In this document: positions 5,609 to 6,166 of the stretch, one piece after another | Layout of the letters: every line of letters starts with the position of its first letter | How positions within the stretch are numbered: the stretch's first letter is position 1 | DNA from: JAFGED01 sp964551295 | Lineage (GTDB): Bacteria; Chloroflexota; Anaerolineae; B4-G1 | Assembly: GCA_964551295.1 (NCBI GenBank) | Contig: CAZKDJ010000232.1 | Span: forward strand, 1 to 6,166 | Direction: 5' to 3' | Length of the DNA: 6,166 bases | Made by a program: the position numbers and the translations under genes | The notes under the pieces: generated by a model | Told to the model about the DNA's origin: nothing | Databases searched by the model: none | Seen by the model: only the letters and a program-made list of their open reading frames with translations

Positions 5609-5626
5609 AGGTCTAAACCTTTAGGG
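5603..5626. terminator. 10-bp perfect hairpin between convergent genes
   Basis: CCCTAAAGGT (5603-5612) and ACCTTTAGGG (5617-5626) pair perfectly around a 4-nt loop (CTAA). It lies between the convergent oxidoreductase and ABC-ATPase genes. It contains the oxidoreductase stop as read (5606-5608) and the stop of its likely repaired frame (5622-5624), and ends 3 bases before the ABC-ATPase stop at 5630. There is no T-run on either side, so it is a transcript-end hairpin or intergenic repeat rather than a textbook terminator. Confidence 0.55.
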
Positions 5627-5629
5627 ATC

Positions 5630-6166
5630 TCACGTACCGGCCCGGTCGAGCGCCTCGCGCACGCACCGGGTGAGCGCGCCAAACTCGGGCGCCGCGAACG
5701 TCTCTCGCGTCCGAGGGCGGGGCAGGTCAATCATCACCTCTCCCACCACGACGGCTGGGCGCGCGCCCAGCACCAGCACGCGGTCGGCTAAAAAGATCGC
5801 CTCAGACACCGAGTGGGTGACCATCACCACCGTCTTGTGGTTGGCCTGCCAGATGCGCAGCAGTTCCTGCCACAGCGCCTCGCGCGTCAGGGCATCCAGT
5901 GCACCGAAGGGCTCGTCCAGCAGCAGGACTTGTGGATCGTGCACCAGCGCCCGGGCCAGCGCCACCCGCTGGGCCATTCCGCCGGAAAGCTGTGCCGGGT
6001 AGTATTCCTCGAAACCGGCCAGTCCAACCAGGTCGATCAGCGCCTGGGCCTGTCGGTGGGCGGCGTCTTTGTCAACTTTGTCCAATTCCAGCGGCAAAGC
6101 CACGTTATCCTGCACTGTGCGCCAGTCCATCAGCGTCGGCTCCTGGAAGACGACGCCCACGTCTCG
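5630..6166 (-). CDS. ABC transporter ATP-binding protein, nitrate/sulfonate/taurine type (partial, N-terminus outside window)
   Basis: The last 178 residues of an ATPase that powers an inner-membrane importer; the start and Walker A motif lie beyond the right edge. Visible motifs, numbered from the first visible residue: Q-loop VGVVFQEPTLMDWRTV (Q8), signature LSGGM (60-64), Walker B VLLLDE (80-85), D-loop GALD (88-91) and switch histidine H118 in VMVTHSVSEAIFLADRV. The combination of FQEPTLMDWRTV, LSGGMAQRVALARAL and DEPFGALDALTRE is typical of the SsuB/TauB/NrtD group, which imports nitrate, alkanesulfonates, taurine or pyrimidine precursors with a periplasmic binding protein and one permease. 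The actual substrate is not decidable from this fragment. It is convergent with the oxidoreductase and lies 6 bases from that gene's likely repaired stop. A GTG at 6158-6160 is internal to the Q-loop and not a real start. Confidence 0.92.
   Translation of the reverse strand, partial: RDVGVVFQEPTLMDWRTVQDNVALPLELDKVDKDAAHRQAQALIDLVGLAGFEEYYPAQLSGGMAQRVALARALVHDPQVLLLDEPFGALDALTREALWQELLRIWQANHKTVVMVTHSVSEAIFLADRVLVLGARPAVVVGEVMIDLPRPRTRETFAAPEFGALTRCVREALDRAGT

Overview
The window is about 6.2 kb of GC-rich bacterial DNA that looks like an ordinary chromosome. Its gene content fits a Chloroflexota (Anaerolineae-like) genome: a bacterial eRF1-like protein tail, a LysM / L,D-transpeptidase, an acidic lipoprotein with a WYAEELPSQGW motif, and compact intergenic hairpin repeats. 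That placement is an inference from style, not a proven identification. No CRISPR array, tRNA, rRNA or intact insertion sequence was seen.

Left part (1-1850, plus strand): the last 41 codons of a protein that ends like archaeal/eukaryotic-type release factors; a family 2 glycosyltransferase; and a small secreted lipoprotein of unknown function. The lipoprotein gene has its own near-consensus promoter (TTGACG, 17 bp, TAGAAT) and a strong ribosome binding site. The 200 bp after it holds two inverted-repeat structures: a 96-bp element with 14-bp perfect arms, and a hairpin built from tandem TCACGNN heptamers.

Middle (1848-3100): a minus-strand gene for a secreted cell-wall enzyme with three LysM modules and an L,D-transpeptidase (YkuD) domain. 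It diverges from a plus-strand TetR-family regulator gene. The space between them contains a 94-bp inverted repeat (24 of 29 arm bases matching), then a well-formed promoter, then a perfect 14-bp palindrome at the expected transcription start of the tetR gene. The palindrome is very probably the regulator's own operator.

Right part (3113-6166): the tetR gene is followed by an unusual two-domain oxidoreductase, in which an extended SDR (NAD-dependent epimerase/dehydratase type) is joined to a classical SDR. The two genes are probably a TetR-controlled operon, although a long inverted repeat overlaps the tetR stop codon and could limit read-through. The oxidoreductase reading frame appears broken about 45 codons before its end: a one-base shift restores a plausible hydrophobic, basic tail and a stop inside a 10-bp hairpin. 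The last gene, minus strand and cut by the window edge, is the ATPase of an SsuB/TauB/NrtD-type ABC importer that converges on the oxidoreductase.

I found no convincing new multi-gene system. The points most worth a second look are the probable frameshift, the tetR operator and start correction, the two-domain SDR fusion, and the three separate intergenic inverted-repeat elements.
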